A DNA stretch of 61,959 bases from Myxococcales bacterium. GTDB lineage: Bacteria > Myxococcota_A > UBA9160 > UBA4427. The notes beneath the pieces are model-generated. The model ran no database searches. It had not been told where the DNA came from and saw only the letters and a list, made by a program, of their open reading frames with translations. Location of the stretch: contig JAAZXM010000018.1 of the NCBI GenBank assembly GCA_014240165.1, positions 1-61,959 of the forward strand, in the 5' to 3' direction. The translations under genes were made by a program, and so were the position numbers. Below, in pieces: positions 42,344 to 51,763 of this stretch (positions within the stretch are counted from its first letter, which is position 1; each line of letters opens with the position of its first letter).

Positions 42344-43228
42344 TCAATAGGGGTAATAGCGTCGCCGGGCCGGGATCTGCCAAAGCGGGGGCTCGGCCAC
42401 GGCGAAGGGCCCGCCGCTTTCCTGGGGGCCCTCGGCGTCCGGAAGCCAGGCCGTCAAGAACCCGTCGCGGTCCCTCCCGTGGTGAACGCAGCCGGTGTCG
42501 AGACCGCGCAGACCCGGGGCCAGATGAAGGCCCTGGGTGGCCCAATGACCATAAACCACGCCATAGGGGTGACCCCGACGGCTCCAGGCGGCGTGCCAGG
42601 GCTCCTCCGGAGCCTCGGCCGGCTTCTCGCTCGACCAGGCCTCCCCGTTGACCCGGCGGCACGAAACCAGGCGGCCGAGCACATCGCGATCCGAGCCCGG
42701 CGCCGCTTCCGACGGGCGCTCGCTGAGGAAAAGACCGAGCGAGGCGAGATCCGCCGAACTCAGCCGCGCCTCCACCCGGGCCGCTTCGGCCATGCAATCC
42801 GCAGGGGTCCAATCCGGATGCACCGAGGCGTGGACCATCACGTAGGCCTGACCCCGGATCTCACCGCATTCCGCCACCGGCCGGCGACGCAGCCATTCGA
42901 GCCAATCGGGCGCCTCGGCCGATTCGAGGACATCGCCCAGGGTGTCCCGTTCGCCCACTGGGCGAAGGCCGAGCAGCATCGACAAGAGGCCGAGCTCATG
43001 GTTTCCGAGCACGTGGCGCCCGCGACCCGAATCCACGAGTTCGCGCATGCTTTCGAGCACGCGCAGATTATCCGGTCCCCGGTTCACCAGGTCGCCCACG
43101 GAATGAAGAATGAACTCTTCCCCAAAGCGGTTGTGCAACCGGCTCAGCAGCTCGGCGAACTCATCGGCACAGCCCTGGATATCGCCGACGAAGACGTGCT
43201 GCGGCGAGGCCCCGGCGCGCTCCGTCAC
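42344..43228 (-). CDS. Metallophosphoesterase, ApaH-like (symmetrical Ap4A hydrolase type)
   Basis: 294 residues. Metal motifs GDIQGC, GDLVNRGP, GNHE (residue about 97) and GHWA with DTGCVH are in the order of ApaH and bacterial protein phosphatases. It overlaps the Smr gene by 4 bp. Ap4A as substrate is likely for the ApaH grouping but not certain. Confidence 0.88.
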   Translation of the reverse strand: MTERAGASPQHVFVGDIQGCADEFAELLSRLHNRFGEEFILHSVGDLVNRGPDNLRVLESMRELVDSGRGRHVLGNHELGLLSMLLGLRPVGERDTLGDVLESAEAPDWLEWLRRRPVAECGEIRGQAYVMVHASVHPDWTPADCMAEAARVEARLSSADLASLGLFLSERPSEAAPGSDRDVLGRLVSCRRVNGEAWSSEKPAEAPEEPWHAAWSRRGHPYGVVYGHWATQGLHLAPGLRGLDTGCVHHGRDRDGFLTAWLPDAEGPQESGGPFAVAEPPLWQIPARRRYYPY

Positions 43229-43551
43229 GACCCCTCCTCGGAGAACTCTCCCAAGCGAAGCCGGGCGAGTGTGGCGCCCCAGCCCCCTCGCTCGGGAGGC
43301 GCCTGGGCGAATTTCTCCACCCGGGGGTCGGCGGCCAGAAAGCGGCGCAATTGGGCTCGCTGAACGCCCTTGCCCCGGCCGTGAATCAGCCGCACCTCGC
43401 GAAAGCCCCGGGCAATCGCCTCGTCCAAATAGGCATCCACCACGGCGAGCACCTCGGCGGGGCGAAAGGAATGCAGGTCGAAGGCTTCCTCGATGGGAAC
43501 CACCACGGGTTCATCGAAGCCCGATTCGGGCGGCTCGTCGCGGGAGGGCAT
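43225..43551 (-). CDS. Smr-domain protein
   Basis: 108 residues. DLHSFRPAEVLAVVDAYL and HGRGKGVQR are the Smr motifs; the domain nicks DNA or cleaves RNA in larger proteins such as MutS2. Alone it is likely a small endonuclease. Overlaps the ApaH-like gene (ATGA). Confidence 0.85.
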   Translation of the reverse strand: MPSRDEPPESGFDEPVVVPIEEAFDLHSFRPAEVLAVVDAYLDEAIARGFREVRLIHGRGKGVQRAQLRRFLAADPRVEKFAQAPPERGGWGATLARLRLGEFSEEGS

Positions 43552-43759
43552 GCCTGCCCAGGATAGCGCCGGGAAAGAAAAATCACTTTCAGGATCGGCG
43601 AGATAGAATCCGCCCCCCGGAACCCGGGCCCAGGGCTCGGAATGCTGCGGGCAAAAAGGCTAGACTTTTCCGCCTTCGCCAAATTTCCCCAACCGCCCCT
43701 GCTCAGCGCGGGGCCGGTACCAGGTCGGGGAGCCTTGGCCGACTTCGGATGGGAGACGC

Positions 43760-45154
43760 GTGGGACGTCGAATCATCGTTTGCGACGGAGCCGAAACTGC
43801 CCGCCTCTGGAACCGAATCGGGGCCGGGGCAGACGAGGAACTCCTCTGGGTGCCTCGGGAGAGCGAATCCCGTGCGCGCCCGCCCGGCTTCCGGGCGCTC
43901 CAGGGCGGACTCTCCGAGGAAGGCTTTCAAAGACTCGCCCCCTTGGCGACGGACGAGTATGCCCTGGCCAGCGACGACGGGCCCTGGGTGCGCACCGCGG
44001 TGCGCGAGATCGCGAAGGTCGACCCCGACGTGCCGATCCTGGTACTCACCGACCTGCTCACCGACGAGGACCTGCCCCATCACGGCTGCGTTCGGCGAAC
44101 CGGTCTCAAGACCCTGATCCGCGACGATATCGATGATGAGTTCGACCACCTCGCCAACTTGCAGCGGGTGGTCCAGTTGCGGGCCCTGCTCGATAGCCGC
44201 GAGCGCGTAGGCATCCTACTTCAGCCCGACCCGGACCCCGACGGCATCGCCTGTGGTTACGCATTGCGAGCGATCCTCGGACGCAAGCGCACCACAGCGC
44301 CCCTGATTTCCTTCGGCGAGGTCACCCGTCCGGAAAACCGGGCGCTCGTGGAAGCATTGGGCATCGAGGTTCGCGTGATCTCCCCCGAAGAACTGGACGA
44401 GATGGACGGGCTCGTGCTGGTGGATGTCCAGCCCAACGTCTTCGGAGACGAACCCCCGAAGCGATTGCAGGAAATCGACGCCGTGATCGACCATCACCCC
44501 GAGCGCACCGGCTACGACGCGTTGATTCGCGACATCCGCCCGCATTACGGCGCCACGGCGACGATCTTCACGGAGTATTTGCGTGCCAGCAAGATCGAAG
44601 TCGGGCCCCGGCTCGCCACCGCCCTGCTCTACGGGATCAAGAGCGATACCCAATACCTGGGCCGGGAAACGAATCGCAAGGACATGCTTTCTTTCGCCTA
44701 TCTCCACGCTTCCCACAGCCCGGCCCTGCTGCGGCGCATCGAGCGCCCGGCCCTGCCGATCGACGGATTGCGGGCCCTGGGCCGTGCCCTGGCGAAATCC
44801 GAGTTGCGCGACGGTATTCACATGCTCGTTCTTGGCCGGGTACGCGAGGATGTCATTCCCCAGGTCGCCGATATGGCACTCCAGGCCGAGGGAGCCGAGT
44901 GGGCGGTCGCGGTGGGCCAGGTGGGCGGCGACCTGGTCTTCTCGGTACGCAATGTCGGCTATGTCCAGGCAGCCGGCGAAGTCGTTCGGGCCGTAGTGGA
45001 AGGGCTCGGAGTCGGGGGCGGGCACCGCTCCATGGCCAAGGGCATCATCCCCGCCAAGGCATTCCGAGAGGTCTACGGCACCGCGGATCGCGAACAGATT
45101 CGAAGTGCGCTCTTCGATGCCTTCACCCGGGCGATTCGCAGCAGGGAGGATTGA
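43760..45154 (+). CDS. DHH-family phosphoesterase (NrnA-like) with N-terminal extra domain
   Basis: 464 residues, GTG start. The first 150 residues look like a Rossmann-type nucleotide-binding region; the DHH/DHHA1 core starts near 150 with [26 protein letters not shown] and ends in [10 protein letters not shown]. NrnA-type enzymes degrade short RNA and pAp. The extra N-terminal domain is also seen in related proteins of deltaproteobacteria-like genomes, by my recollection of the family. Start overlaps nothing; upstream gap is divergent from Smr. Confidence 0.85.
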   Translation: MGRRIIVCDGAETARLWNRIGAGADEELLWVPRESESRARPPGFRALQGGLSEEGFQRLAPLATDEYALASDDGPWVRTAVREIAKVDPDVPILVLTDLLTDEDLPHHGCVRRTGLKTLIRDDIDDEFDHLANLQRVVQLRALLDSRERVGILLQPDPDPDGIACGYALRAILGRKRTTAPLISFGEVTRPENRALVEALGIEVRVISPEELDEMDGLVLVDVQPNVFGDEPPKRLQEIDAVIDHHPERTGYDALIRDIRPHYGATATIFTEYLRASKIEVGPRLATALLYGIKSDTQYLGRETNRKDMLSFAYLHASHSPALLRRIERPALPIDGLRALGRALAKSELRDGIHMLVLGRVREDVIPQVADMALQAEGAEWAVAVGQVGGDLVFSVRNVGYVQAAGEVVRAVVEGLGVGGGHRSMAKGIIPAKAFREVYGTADREQIRSALFDAFTRAIRSRED

Positions 45155-45161
45155 TCCGTCC

Positions 45162-45458
45162 ATGGCCGGCGCGCGCCCTACCCGTCTTTCGATAGCGGAA
45201 GTCGAAAGTCGACTCGCCCACTGCCCCGGTTGGGAACTTGTCGACGCGAAATTATATCGGCGCTTCGACTTTCCCGATTTCAACGCCGCTTTCGGTTTCA
45301 TGGCCCGGGCCGCCCTGATCGCCGAAAGCCTCGACCATCACCCCGAGTGGAGCAACGTCTACAACCGCGTGGAGGTGAGCCTCACCACCCACGATGCCGG
45401 CGGCATCTCGGAACTCGACTTCGAGCTGGCGGGACGCCTTGGCGCACTCGTCGATTAA
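45162..45458 (+). CDS. phhB: 4a-hydroxytetrahydrobiopterin dehydratase (PCD/DCoH)
   Basis: 98 residues from ATG 45162, with GGGAGGA upstream. [10 protein letters not shown] and [10 protein letters not shown] are the family's active-site motifs. It recycles the pterin cofactor of aromatic amino acid hydroxylases, or acts in Moco-related steps in some bacteria. It ends within 4 bp of the convergent aldo/keto reductase gene. Confidence 0.93.
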   Translation: MAGARPTRLSIAEVESRLAHCPGWELVDAKLYRRFDFPDFNAAFGFMARAALIAESLDHHPEWSNVYNRVEVSLTTHDAGGISELDFELAGRLGALVD

Positions 45459-47041
45459 GAGGCGGTGGGCCGTACGCTGAGCAATTCGTGTGCCCCCACC
45501 ATTCGGTCCTGGATGCGAATCCCCAGCGGACATGAGCCCATGCACGGGGCGCTGCACTCGGCGCACACCGAGGCGTTACGCTCGAGCCCCGCATAGAGAT
45601 CGATGGCCTGACGCTCGGATCGATAGTCCTCGAAATACATCCGGTGACGGAGCACGTCGTTGATCGCCACCTCTTCGGGACAACTCGACAAGCAGACGCC
45701 GCAATGGGGAGCGCAATACGTTTCCGCCGTCAGGCGATCATATTTTTCGAGTACCGCAATATCGTCGGTATGCGGCGATTTCCCCGATGCATAGAGATAC
45801 TCGTCCACGTGCTGCATGTCGAAGAAGGAGATCACCGCGCATGAAACGTTGGGGTCCGCATGGACCCATTTGAGCGCCGCCTGGGCATAGGAGTCCTCTT
45901 CGTCCTGGAAATCCGCGAGGCCATGATGCTTCGCGCCCTTCAGGGTCTTCATCGCCACGACACCCATATCCTGCTCGCGGCGGGCCCGCTCGATCACCTC
46001 GGAGAGTTGGGGCCAGATGCCGTGGTGATAGGCGACCATCATGACATCGAATTGACCCGACTCGATCGCCGCGTTCCCCACCTCCACGAGGTTGGGCGTA
46101 TGGGAAGAAAAACCGAGAAAGCGCGCCTTGCCCTCGGCCTTCAATTGCGCGAAGGCCTCGTGGACGTTGGGGTCGAGCAATCGGTCGAGTTCGTCGCATG
46201 CGTGGATATGAACAAGATCCACGTAATCGGTCCCCAGACGCTCCAAGCTCTCCTCGATCACCTCCTTATAGCGTTCAACCGGGGTACCGGCGGGAAGGTG
46301 GCCGACCGGGGTGCACCACTTCGTGGCGAGGAAGACCGACTCCCTGGGCACGCCGCGAAGGGCTGCACCCACCGCTTTCTCACTGCCCTCGGCGGAATAA
46401 TCGGGTGCGGTATCGATGTAGTTGACGCCGCGCTCCAGGGCGAGGCGCACGATCTGCGTACCCAACTCTCCGCGAATCGGACCGGTACCGAGCACGGTAT
46501 CCGAAACCGGCCAATCCGTTCGGCCAAGCCGCCCATAGGATTGAATCCGGCTGCCGCGCCACGCATCCTTCCACTCCGGATGGGTCTTTTGAACGTTTCC
46601 GCCAAAAATTTCGGTAAGGGGACGCTTCCAACCCAGCCCGTCCTTTGTCCCCACGCCGTAGAAACTGCGGGCCACCATGGCACCCCCGCCCGCCACCAGG
46701 GCCGTCATGGCTGCGCCGGCGCCCGCCAGACTCCCGCCCAGGAAACGGCGCCGCCCGGGATCCGCATATTGGATGACGGCCTTGCGCTGGCTCCGAACGA
46801 TGAAGAACGCGGCGATGGCCACGGCGAGCACCGTGCCCAGAGCCAGGACCAGACCCGCAAGCGCGATATTCAGGCCGGGAAAAAGAATCTCCCCCACGCG
46901 CTGCAGGCTTTCGCCAGCAGGGAACGCGGTGACATCCAATCCGATGGCCGAGCGCCAGAGAAAACTGGCAGCCACGGTTCCGCCGAGCAGGGCGGCGATG
47001 ACTGCCAGGATGAGTGTGGTCCTAAGGGGACGATTTTTCAC
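45455..47041 (-). CDS. Membrane-anchored aldo/keto reductase with C-terminal iron-sulfur domain
   Basis: 528 residues from GTG at 47039-47041 (GGAGG before it). Two membrane helices (about 10-85), then [18 protein letters not shown], an internal twin-arginine-like segment followed by a third helix, then an AKR domain ([43 protein letters not shown]). The last 90 residues carry cysteines [14 protein letters not shown] and [13 protein letters not shown], consistent with two 4Fe-4S clusters or one cluster plus structural cysteines. Such enzymes reduce carbonyl substrates. The orientation of the catalytic part, cytoplasmic or periplasmic, depends on how the internal RR segment is used. Confidence 0.85.
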   Translation of the reverse strand: MKNRPLRTTLILAVIAALLGGTVAASFLWRSAIGLDVTAFPAGESLQRVGEILFPGLNIALAGLVLALGTVLAVAIAAFFIVRSQRKAVIQYADPGRRRFLGGSLAGAGAAMTALVAGGGAMVARSFYGVGTKDGLGWKRPLTEIFGGNVQKTHPEWKDAWRGSRIQSYGRLGRTDWPVSDTVLGTGPIRGELGTQIVRLALERGVNYIDTAPDYSAEGSEKAVGAALRGVPRESVFLATKWCTPVGHLPAGTPVERYKEVIEESLERLGTDYVDLVHIHACDELDRLLDPNVHEAFAQLKAEGKARFLGFSSHTPNLVEVGNAAIESGQFDVMMVAYHHGIWPQLSEVIERARREQDMGVVAMKTLKGAKHHGLADFQDEEDSYAQAALKWVHADPNVSCAVISFFDMQHVDEYLYASGKSPHTDDIAVLEKYDRLTAETYCAPHCGVCLSSCPEEVAINDVLRHRMYFEDYRSERQAIDLYAGLERNASVCAECSAPCMGSCPLGIRIQDRMVGAHELLSVRPTAS

Positions 47042-47222
47042 AGCGGAACCTCCGTCTGGCCCGAAGCATTCTGCCCAGGCGGGGACATGCGCATTTGCAA
47101 GCCGCTTGGGAAGCCGAGGCCACTCGGACCTGAGTATAGACATAGAAGCCGCCGGGCGTCACGAAGGCGGACTCTCTATGCTGGCGCCGCCCCCTGGCCC
47201 CCGTTGGAGATTCCCGCGCGCC

Positions 47223-47690
47223 ATGTCCGCTCCTCTTGTCGTTCCCGGCATCGAATCCCTCCCGGCGATCGTCGGCCGGGAATTCGGCCCCAGTTCCTGG
47301 CTGACCATCGACCAGGCGCGCATCGACGCCTTTGCCCAGGCCACGGGTGACAACCAATGGATCCATCTGGACGCCGAACGCGCTGAGCGCGAATCGCCCT
47401 TTGGCCAAACCGTGGCCCACGGCTACTTGACCCTGGCTCTGGCCCCGGTCCTGCTGGCCGAGATCTTCGAGGTCAAGGGCTGCACCCGGGTGATCAATGC
47501 CGGGATCGACAAGTTGAAACTCAGACTTCCAGTGCCCTCGGGAAGCCGAATTCGGCTGGAGGGGCAGGTGCTCAGCGCGCGGCGGGCACCCGGGGGCTCA
47601 GTCCGAGTCTGCTTCGACTTGAAATGGCGACTCGAAGGTGCCGAGCGCCCGGCCTGCCAGGGCGAAGCGATCTACGTCTACTCTGCCTGA
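47223..47690 (+). CDS. MaoC-like dehydratase (hot-dog fold)
   Basis: 155 residues. The MaoC hydratase signature appears as FAQATGDNQWIHLD and TVAHGYLTLAL. Members hydrate enoyl-CoA or act in fatty acid and polyhydroxyalkanoate metabolism; the substrate is open. Start ATG at 47223, with GGAGA at a fair distance. Confidence 0.9.
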   Translation: MSAPLVVPGIESLPAIVGREFGPSSWLTIDQARIDAFAQATGDNQWIHLDAERAERESPFGQTVAHGYLTLALAPVLLAEIFEVKGCTRVINAGIDKLKLRLPVPSGSRIRLEGQVLSARRAPGGSVRVCFDLKWRLEGAERPACQGEAIYVYSA

Positions 47691-47759
47691 GTTTCTCCGG
47701 CGAACTCGGCGACGAGGCCATCCCCGCCGACCAGGCTTCAACGAATTTGGCGGCGGCGA

Positions 47760-48650
47760 TCAATGCCCCAGGAATTTGCGCACCCGGTCAAGAAATTCAG
47801 ACAAGCGATCGTGATGGACCCAATGCCCGGCGCCCTCGATGGTTGCGAACTCGCCCCGGCTGAACGCCTTGGCGCGGCCATCCTCCTCGGGATCACTGGC
47901 CCAGCTCTCACTGCCGCGAACGAGAAGAGTCGGGCAGCTGATCCTTTCCCACATCTGGCGCCGCTCATCGGGTTTCCAACTCTCGGGATAGAAAGCGCGC
48001 GTATAGTTGTCGAATTTCCACGAGAAGGTTCCGTCCTCGTTTCGCGCCACCCCGTGCACCGTCAGGTGGTGGGCCTGTTCCGGGGAGAGAAAGGAGTTCT
48101 CCTCCTGCATCCTTTGCGCGGCCGCGTCGATATCGGGATAGCGGCGCGGCTGACGGGCCGACAGGTTCTTGACCTGGCCGATCCAATCTTCGATCCGTTT
48201 CCAGGGCGGCGCGGCCCGATGCGCCTCGAGCATCTTGGGCGGCGGGCCGAGTCCCTCGATGGCGACCAGGTTGCTAACGCGCTCGGGATAGATCGCAGCG
48301 TATTGCAGGGCAACCGCACCCCCCAGTGAATGGGCCACGATCGTCAGGGGATGAAGGCCGAGGGTATCGACCAATTGTGCGATATCGAGCACGAATTCGT
48401 TGATCATATAATGCCCGCCGATCGCCCAGGCGCTGTCCCCATGCCCCCGGAGATCCGGCGCGATGACGTGGTACTCGTCGCGCAATTCCCGAGCCACCCA
48501 ATCCCAACTGCGGGCATGATCCTTGTTCCCGTGAATCAGGAGCAGGGGCGGGGCGGATTCGTTCCCCCAATCCACGTAGTGGAGCCTGAGCCTTTGGGAA
48601 ATGTAATAGCTCGATGCGGGACCAATGATTTCATGCTGGTGCTGGCTCAT
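47760..48650 (-). CDS. Alpha/beta hydrolase
   Basis: 296 residues from ATG 48648-48650. LLIHGNKDHARSWDW, DLRGHGDS, AHSLGGAVAL (nucleophile Ser) and GAGHWVHHD (catalytic His) give a complete catalytic set with the acid in the expected place. No signal peptide. Similar in pattern to the hydrolase at 56004, though not a close copy. Confidence 0.9.
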   Translation of the reverse strand: MSQHQHEIIGPASSYYISQRLRLHYVDWGNESAPPLLLIHGNKDHARSWDWVARELRDEYHVIAPDLRGHGDSAWAIGGHYMINEFVLDIAQLVDTLGLHPLTIVAHSLGGAVALQYAAIYPERVSNLVAIEGLGPPPKMLEAHRAAPPWKRIEDWIGQVKNLSARQPRRYPDIDAAAQRMQEENSFLSPEQAHHLTVHGVARNEDGTFSWKFDNYTRAFYPESWKPDERRQMWERISCPTLLVRGSESWASDPEEDGRAKAFSRGEFATIEGAGHWVHHDRLSEFLDRVRKFLGH

Positions 48651-48784
48651 GACCACTCCATACTTCCCGGGTGCGGCGCGGGCTCTTCTCGCAGAGAGTT
48701 CCCGGACGCGAGCCGGGAAAACCGCGAATGAGGCGATGGGGATGAGATGATCGGGCCGAGTCGAAGCCGGCCCGAAACGGGCTT

Positions 48785-49270
48785 CTAATCCCCGGCGGCC
48801 GCGCCCCGGACATTCTCTGCCCGCGCACCGCGCGGACCTTCTTGAACCACGTACTCGACCGTGTCTCCCTCGGAGAGGCCGTCGTACTCCGCAGCATTCA
48901 GCCCCGACCGGTGAAAGAAGACCTCTTTGCCGTCGTCGCCGCGAATGAAACCGAAGCCCCGATCGCGAACCATTTTCTTGATCTTGCCCTTGCACTTGGG
49001 ACCGGTGGGCGCCTGCTGGGGAGCCGCGCCGCTTCGCCGCCGGCCACGACCCTTGCCGCCTCGGCCCTTGCGTCCACCGGGACCGCGAAAGTGTTCAGTG
49101 GAAATGAACTCGGCCTGAAACAATTCGAGGGCGACGGTCAGATCCTGCAGGCCGTCCTGCTCGGGGGAAAGCAGAACTTCCCCATCCTCGCTGTCCACAA
49201 CGCTATACCGTAGGCCGGTGCCCTTATGGGTCACGAAGAGCCCGGATTCGATGTCATCCATGGTGAGCAT
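48785..49270 (-). CDS. Cold-shock-domain RNA-binding protein with N-terminal extension
   Basis: 161 residues. Residues 1-65 form a novel-looking extension, a basic linker (RKGRGGKGRGRRRSG) follows, then a cold-shock domain with RGFGFIRGDDGKEVFFH (RNP motifs) and the end ENVRGAAAGD. Probably an RNA chaperone. The N-terminal part is not part of ordinary 70-residue cold-shock proteins. Confidence 0.82.
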   Translation of the reverse strand: MLTMDDIESGLFVTHKGTGLRYSVVDSEDGEVLLSPEQDGLQDLTVALELFQAEFISTEHFRGPGGRKGRGGKGRGRRRSGAAPQQAPTGPKCKGKIKKMVRDRGFGFIRGDDGKEVFFHRSGLNAAEYDGLSEGDTVEYVVQEGPRGARAENVRGAAAGD

Positions 49271-49423
49271 GGTGCGTAACCTCGATACCGTCGCAGAGTA
49301 CGGTCAAAACGGAACAACCGGTTGCCGATCGAGGGCAGGCCTACAATGCACTCGGAACAAAGCCGGGACAGCGACTCCTAATGGGGAGAAGGTCAGAAGC
49401 GCCGAGGCCGGAGATTAGAAGAA

Positions 49424-50800
49424 GTGCGAATAGCGGTCAATCATGGAACTTCGAAGTGCCGAGGGAAATATCGGATCCACGGGGCCCTGGGCCGCGTCGC
49501 GACCGCCCCACGGGAAGAGACAAGCCCGAGCGGACCCAAGCCCATCCGCTGGCTTCCCGCGTTCTTGGCCGCTGCGCTGGTGCTATCGACACTGGAAACT
49601 CGCGCGCAGGATCTGTTGCGTATCGGCACAAGCGGCGACTACACGCCTTTCAGCGTATGGGTGGAGGCGGGCAAGGGATCGCCCCACTACGCGGGCTTCG
49701 GGCCTGAACTCGCGCGGGCCTATGCACGGGATCGCGGGCTGAGCCCCCGCTTCATCGCCTTTCGCTGGCCCGAACTGATGCGCGACCTCGAAGCGGGACG
49801 CTTTGACGTGGCCATGAGCGGAATCACCGTGCGACCCGAGCGCTCCCTGGCCGGACGCTTTACCTCACCCGTCGCCCGCAGCGGCGCCGTGGCCCTGGTT
49901 CCCAACGACGCGGCCATCACGAGCGCCGCCGATCTCAACGCACCTGGCGTGCGGGTCAGCGTCAATGCGGGCGGGCACCTGGAAAGGACAGCCCGCAAAA
50001 AGCTGCCCCGGGCGACGATCATCGCGGTTGCGGACAACCGCGCGGTGATGGCCGCCTTGAAGAGTGGATCCGTCGAAGCCGTCATCACCGATACCCGGGA
50101 GGCACCCCATTGGCAGGCGGAAATGAGTGGGCTGCGGGTGGTGGGCCCCTTTACGCGAGACTACAAGGCGCTCTGGGTACGCAGTGATCTCCCGGACCTG
50201 GCACGGGACCTCGACGCCTGGCTCCTGGCCCGGGAACTCGATGGGCAGATGTCGGCCTGGCGCGCGCAGCATCTTGGAGACGCCCCGGAGAGCGAGAGCC
50301 ATCGCCCGGTGCTCGACGCCCTGCTCGCCGCCATGGCGGAGCGGCTCGCTCTCATGCCCCTGGTCGCCGAAGCCAAGCGGCACGCCGGATCCCCGGTGGA
50401 GGTCCCCGAGCGCGAGGTCCGGGTCATCGCGGCCGCACTCGGTCAGGTGCGGGAGACCGAGTCCGCAAATGGAGTCGAGGAAAGCCAGCGCCTGCCCGCG
50501 CCGGCCGTGCGTCAATTCTTCACCGCCCAGATCGAAGCCGCAAAGGCCATCCAGCGCGCGGTGCTGGCCGAACCCGCGCCTGCGGGCGAGGAGCCCCCCG
50601 TGTCCTTGGAGGACTCGTTGCGGCCGGCCCTGCTCCGGATCGGCGACCGCATCGCGCGCCTGATCGTTCGGCTGCCCCCAGGAATCCCCGCTCAGGTCAT
50701 CGGGCCACGCAGCGAGCGCGAGTTCTCCGGCCTCGGGCTGCCCCAGCCACGCATCGACGCCCTCGCCCGAGGCATCGCTTCCCTTCGCCCGGAACCCTGA
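49424..50800 (+). CDS. Periplasmic cyclohexadienyl dehydratase-like / AroQ-type chorismate mutase fusion
   Basis: 458 residues, GTG start. A long N-terminus precedes a signal-like helix (LPAFLAAALVLSTLETRAQ), then a type 3 substrate-binding-protein fold (LRIGTSGDYTPFSVW, RFDVAMSGITVRPERS, to about residue 285) resembling PheC-type cyclohexadienyl dehydratases. The last 130 residues are helical: LALMPLVAEAKRHAGSPVEV, REVRVIAAAL and FFTAQIEAAKAIQ, as in secreted gamma-class AroQ chorismate mutases. Together they would take chorismate to prephenate and then phenylpyruvate in the periplasm. Catalytic residues were not verified. A non-catalytic amino-acid-binding role for the first domain is the alternative. 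Confidence 0.72.
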   Translation: MRIAVNHGTSKCRGKYRIHGALGRVATAPREETSPSGPKPIRWLPAFLAAALVLSTLETRAQDLLRIGTSGDYTPFSVWVEAGKGSPHYAGFGPELARAYARDRGLSPRFIAFRWPELMRDLEAGRFDVAMSGITVRPERSLAGRFTSPVARSGAVALVPNDAAITSAADLNAPGVRVSVNAGGHLERTARKKLPRATIIAVADNRAVMAALKSGSVEAVITDTREAPHWQAEMSGLRVVGPFTRDYKALWVRSDLPDLARDLDAWLLARELDGQMSAWRAQHLGDAPESESHRPVLDALLAAMAERLALMPLVAEAKRHAGSPVEVPEREVRVIAAALGQVRETESANGVEESQRLPAPAVRQFFTAQIEAAKAIQRAVLAEPAPAGEEPPVSLEDSLRPALLRIGDRIARLIVRLPPGIPAQVIGPRSEREFSGLGLPQPRIDALARGIASLRPEP

Positions 50801-51760
50801 TCAGTAATAGCTGCAACGCGTGCGGTGCCGGGGCTCGGATTTCATGCCGGCACTCTGACCGCGCTGCCAGAGAAGGCCATCAAGCGAACGCGGGGGCAGC
50901 GTGCGCCCTCGCTCGGCCATTGCCTGGCTGAGACATTCCACCGCGTGCACCGCCACCGCGCGGATTTCCACCTCCTCGTCCGAGCCCAGAGGAATCTCCT
51001 GCTCGGCGTTGATGCGCGCAAGCAGACCCGGCTGGTAGACCAGAACCCCTTCCCGGCGCAATACGTGAGGCACCAGGTTATCGGCGAAGAGCGTCAGCTC
51101 ATCGAGATCTTCGAAACGCCCGAGGCCCGACCCCGAGAACGCCTGGGCGAGATCCGCGCAGGTGATCTGGGCGCGCTTGTAGAAAGGAACCTCGACGTCT
51201 CCGTAATGCTCGACATCCCGGTAAAGGGGCAGGGATGCAAGAATTTCTACCAGCGCCTCGGCCCGATGATCCGCCGCCTCCACCAGCCCAGCGAAAGACC
51301 CGCCGAAGCGAGCATCGAGCAATTCGGCCATTTCGCGCCAAGCCTGTGCGAAGAGGTCCATGAGTTCGGAAACCGGCGCCTGGCCCGGTGGCTGGCCGAA
51401 TATCCGCGCGCAATCCTCGCCGCGGATTTTCGCCATCCGGGCACAGTCCATCGTGCCGGCCTGGTCGAAATGGTCGGAGAGGCTCGCCGCAATCGTGAAA
51501 TAGCCGGAATGCCCCGGCCGCTTTTGCAGGTGTGGAAACCAGCCCGAGCCGAAATTCACCGCATCCAATGTCAGCACGAAGGCCAGGGTGGCCTCCTCGT
51601 TCTCGCGCCGATGATGGGCCGGATCATCCCCGGGCGTCTCGCCGGGTGCCCCCGCCAATCCATCGGCCAAGACCTCGAGGGCGTTGCGGTCCAATGAGAC
51701 CGATTGCGAAACGGAAGCCACGCGAGCCGCCGCCTCCCGAATGGCCTGAAAGATCCCCAT
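50801..51760 (-). CDS. Queuosine salvage protein, DUF2419 (Qng1-type glycosylase)
   Basis: 319 residues. VNFGSGWFP, VPFYKRAQITCADL, DLDELTLFADNLVPHVL and VHAVE are the DUF2419 signatures of queuosine 5'-phosphate N-glycosylase. It releases queuine from nucleotide for reuse in tRNA. The C-terminal tail (SAGMKSEPRHRTRC) is of no clear function. No Q-biosynthesis gene is near. Confidence 0.88.
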   Translation of the reverse strand: MGIFQAIREAAARVASVSQSVSLDRNALEVLADGLAGAPGETPGDDPAHHRRENEEATLAFVLTLDAVNFGSGWFPHLQKRPGHSGYFTIAASLSDHFDQAGTMDCARMAKIRGEDCARIFGQPPGQAPVSELMDLFAQAWREMAELLDARFGGSFAGLVEAADHRAEALVEILASLPLYRDVEHYGDVEVPFYKRAQITCADLAQAFSGSGLGRFEDLDELTLFADNLVPHVLRREGVLVYQPGLLARINAEQEIPLGSDEEVEIRAVAVHAVECLSQAMAERGRTLPPRSLDGLLWQRGQSAGMKSEPRHRTRCSYY

Positions 51761-51763
51761 CCC

